Below, piece by piece: positions 29,137-30,074 of a stretch of 30,074 bases of DNA. This DNA is from Blastococcus sp. (lineage in GTDB: Bacteria > Actinomycetota > Actinomycetes > Mycobacteriales > Geodermatophilaceae), in contig JAOPUS010000426.1 in NCBI GenBank assembly GCA_025963345.1, positions 1 to 30,074 on the forward strand. Reading direction: 5' to 3'. A model generated the notes under the pieces. That model was given only the letters and a program-made list of their open reading frames with translations, was not told where the DNA came from and searched no databases. Numbering within the stretch: the first letter of the stretch is position 1; every line of letters begins with the position of its first letter. Made by a program: the position numbers and the translations under genes.

Positions 29137-30074
29137 ATGGCCGTCCTGGTGGACGACGTGGCGCTCGGGCCCCCGGCCGTGCGTACCGGCCACGTGCGTC
29201 GGCTGGCAGAGGGCACGGAGCTGCTCGGCGAGTACCAGGACTCCAGCTACGTGACGCCCACGTACCTCGTCCGCCGAGCCGACGGCCAGGTCATGCAGTT
29301 GCCGCTGTTGCTGTACCGCGTAGCCGGCTCCCTGGACGGCCGGACCGTCGACGAGATCGCCCGGGACCTGAACGCGGAGATGGGGGAGGAGCTCACCGGC
29401 GAGCAGGTCTACTTCCTGGTCGACGAGCGTCTTCGCGCGGTCGGCCTGGTCTCTCCCGACGACACGGACGCGGACGTCGAGACGCCTGCCCCGATGCAGT
29501 CCGATCTGCTCCTGGCGCTGCGCCACCGGGTCGGCGTCGTCCCGGCCTCCGTCTCGTGGCGCGTCGCGGGCGTCTTCCGGCCGTTGTTCGCCCGTCCTGT
29601 CTGGGTCCTCGCGCTGGGTGCCTTCATTGCTCTCGACCTGGCCATCGTTCTGCAGGCCAACCTCATCGACAGCCTCACGTCGGGCGTGACCGCGCTGGTC
29701 CACCGACCGGCGCTCAACCTCCTGCTCATCGCCATCGTGCTGCTCTCGGGGGTGTTCCACGAGTGCGGCCACGTGACCGCTTGTCGCTACGGCGGTGCTC
29801 GCCCGGGCGAGATGGGGATCGGGCTGTACCTGGTCTGGCCGGCGTTCTACAGCACGGTCACCGACTCCTACCGTCTCGGCCGGGTCGGACGCCTGCGCAC
29901 CCACCTCGGTGGTGTGTACTTCAACGCCATCTCCATAGCCGCATTGAGCGGCCTGTACCTGGCCACTGGTCAGCCGTGGCTGCTGGTGGCCGTCTTCGCG
30001 CTGCACACGGAGACCGCCTGGCAGTTCCTCCCGACGATCCGGTTCGACGGCTACTACATGCTCGCTGACGTGGC
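29137..30074 (+). CDS. M50-family membrane metalloprotease with PqqD-like N-terminus (3' partial)
   Basis: The first 312 codons of a membrane metallopeptidase of the peptide zinc metalloprotease (YydH-like, site-2-protease) group; it runs off the window. The N-terminal 110 residues (TYLVRRADGQVMQLPLLLYR, then GRTVDEIARDLN and VDERLRAVGLV) have the look of a PqqD-type winged-helix peptide-recognition domain. Membrane helices follow near 150-170 and 190-207. The zinc site His208-Glu-Cys-Gly-His212 lies in a helix, and the third-ligand region FDGYYMLAD has Asp304. ATG 29137 has GGGGAGAGG about 6 nt upstream. It follows the Gly/Asn-rich gene and probably processes a small peptide in or at the membrane. 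Confidence 0.88.
   Translation, partial: MAVLVDDVALGPPAVRTGHVRRLAEGTELLGEYQDSSYVTPTYLVRRADGQVMQLPLLLYRVAGSLDGRTVDEIARDLNAEMGEELTGEQVYFLVDERLRAVGLVSPDDTDADVETPAPMQSDLLLALRHRVGVVPASVSWRVAGVFRPLFARPVWVLALGAFIALDLAIVLQANLIDSLTSGVTALVHRPALNLLLIAIVLLSGVFHECGHVTACRYGGARPGEMGIGLYLVWPAFYSTVTDSYRLGRVGRLRTHLGGVYFNAISIAALSGLYLATGQPWLLVAVFALHTETAWQFLPTIRFDGYYMLADV

Noticed and set aside
29052..30068. Plus-strand frame of 338 codons at the right end
   Set aside because: It is the +1 shadow of the M50 protease gene. The protease frame has the HECGH site, a ribosome site and sensible codons.
1..30074. tRNA, rRNA, CRISPR and insertion-sequence signatures
   Set aside because: No tRNA-like cloverleaf with TTCGA arm, no spaced identical repeats and no transposase motifs or terminal inverted repeats were seen.

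Overview
The window is high-GC DNA (G/C-rich third codon positions, many GTG starts, ATGA/GTGA gene overlaps). Its gene families point to an actinobacterium: an IdeR/DtxR-type iron box, a PASTA-type Ser/Thr kinase, an excalibur-domain nuclease and a large LuxR-type (LAL) regulator. A flagellar motA/flbD pair means the lineage is motile or recently was. A soil or rock actinobacterium of the Geodermatophilaceae type would fit, but that assignment is inference. No rRNA, tRNA, CRISPR array or insertion sequence was seen.

Positions 1-8277 hold a nitrogen/amide scavenging locus. It begins with the end of an ABC-type solute-binding protein and a PuuE-type allantoinase. Two facing gene sets for short amides follow. 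The minus-strand set is marR - fmdB - amiS/ureI - fmdA. The plus-strand set is an amiC-like amide sensor - fmdB - fmdA. The two sets diverge from a marR/amiC intergenic region that carries a 12-bp palindrome. Each set has its own formamidase and its own FmdB zinc ribbon.

Positions 8388-11177 hold a tightly overlapped crcB - DUF190 - crcB fluoride-channel operon. Next to it are an alcohol-dehydrogenase scrap, a small conserved membrane protein and a clearly broken aldo/keto reductase. Positions 11469-16961 hold a surface HNH nuclease, a CBS protein, a gluconate pair (gntK-gntP) and a Ser/Thr kinase with an Asn/Gly-repeat tail. Positions 16965-18059 are flbD-motA.

Positions 18199-22879 form a poorly described membrane system: a 12-plus-helix protein with a duplicated Asp/His motif, a cupredoxin-like lipoprotein and a second polytopic protein in one operon. 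A MerR regulator is divergent from it, and TGACA-type repeats lie on both sides of that regulator. Positions 22918-24833 are iron handling: a siderophore-interacting flavoprotein, bacterioferritin (with one altered ferroxidase ligand) and its ferredoxin, with an iron box upstream. A phosphoenolpyruvate-mutase/isocitrate-lyase family enzyme follows.

The right end (25683-30074) is the best candidate for an undescribed system. A LAL regulator is transcribed away from an AT-richer control region that carries a phased array of TACGT(AGT) elements. On the other side of that region is a Gly/Asn-rich small protein without Cys or Lys. It is followed by a membrane M50 metalloprotease whose N-terminus looks like a PqqD-type peptide-recognition domain. 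This looks like a regulated peptide-maturation (RiPP-like) module, cut off by the window edge.
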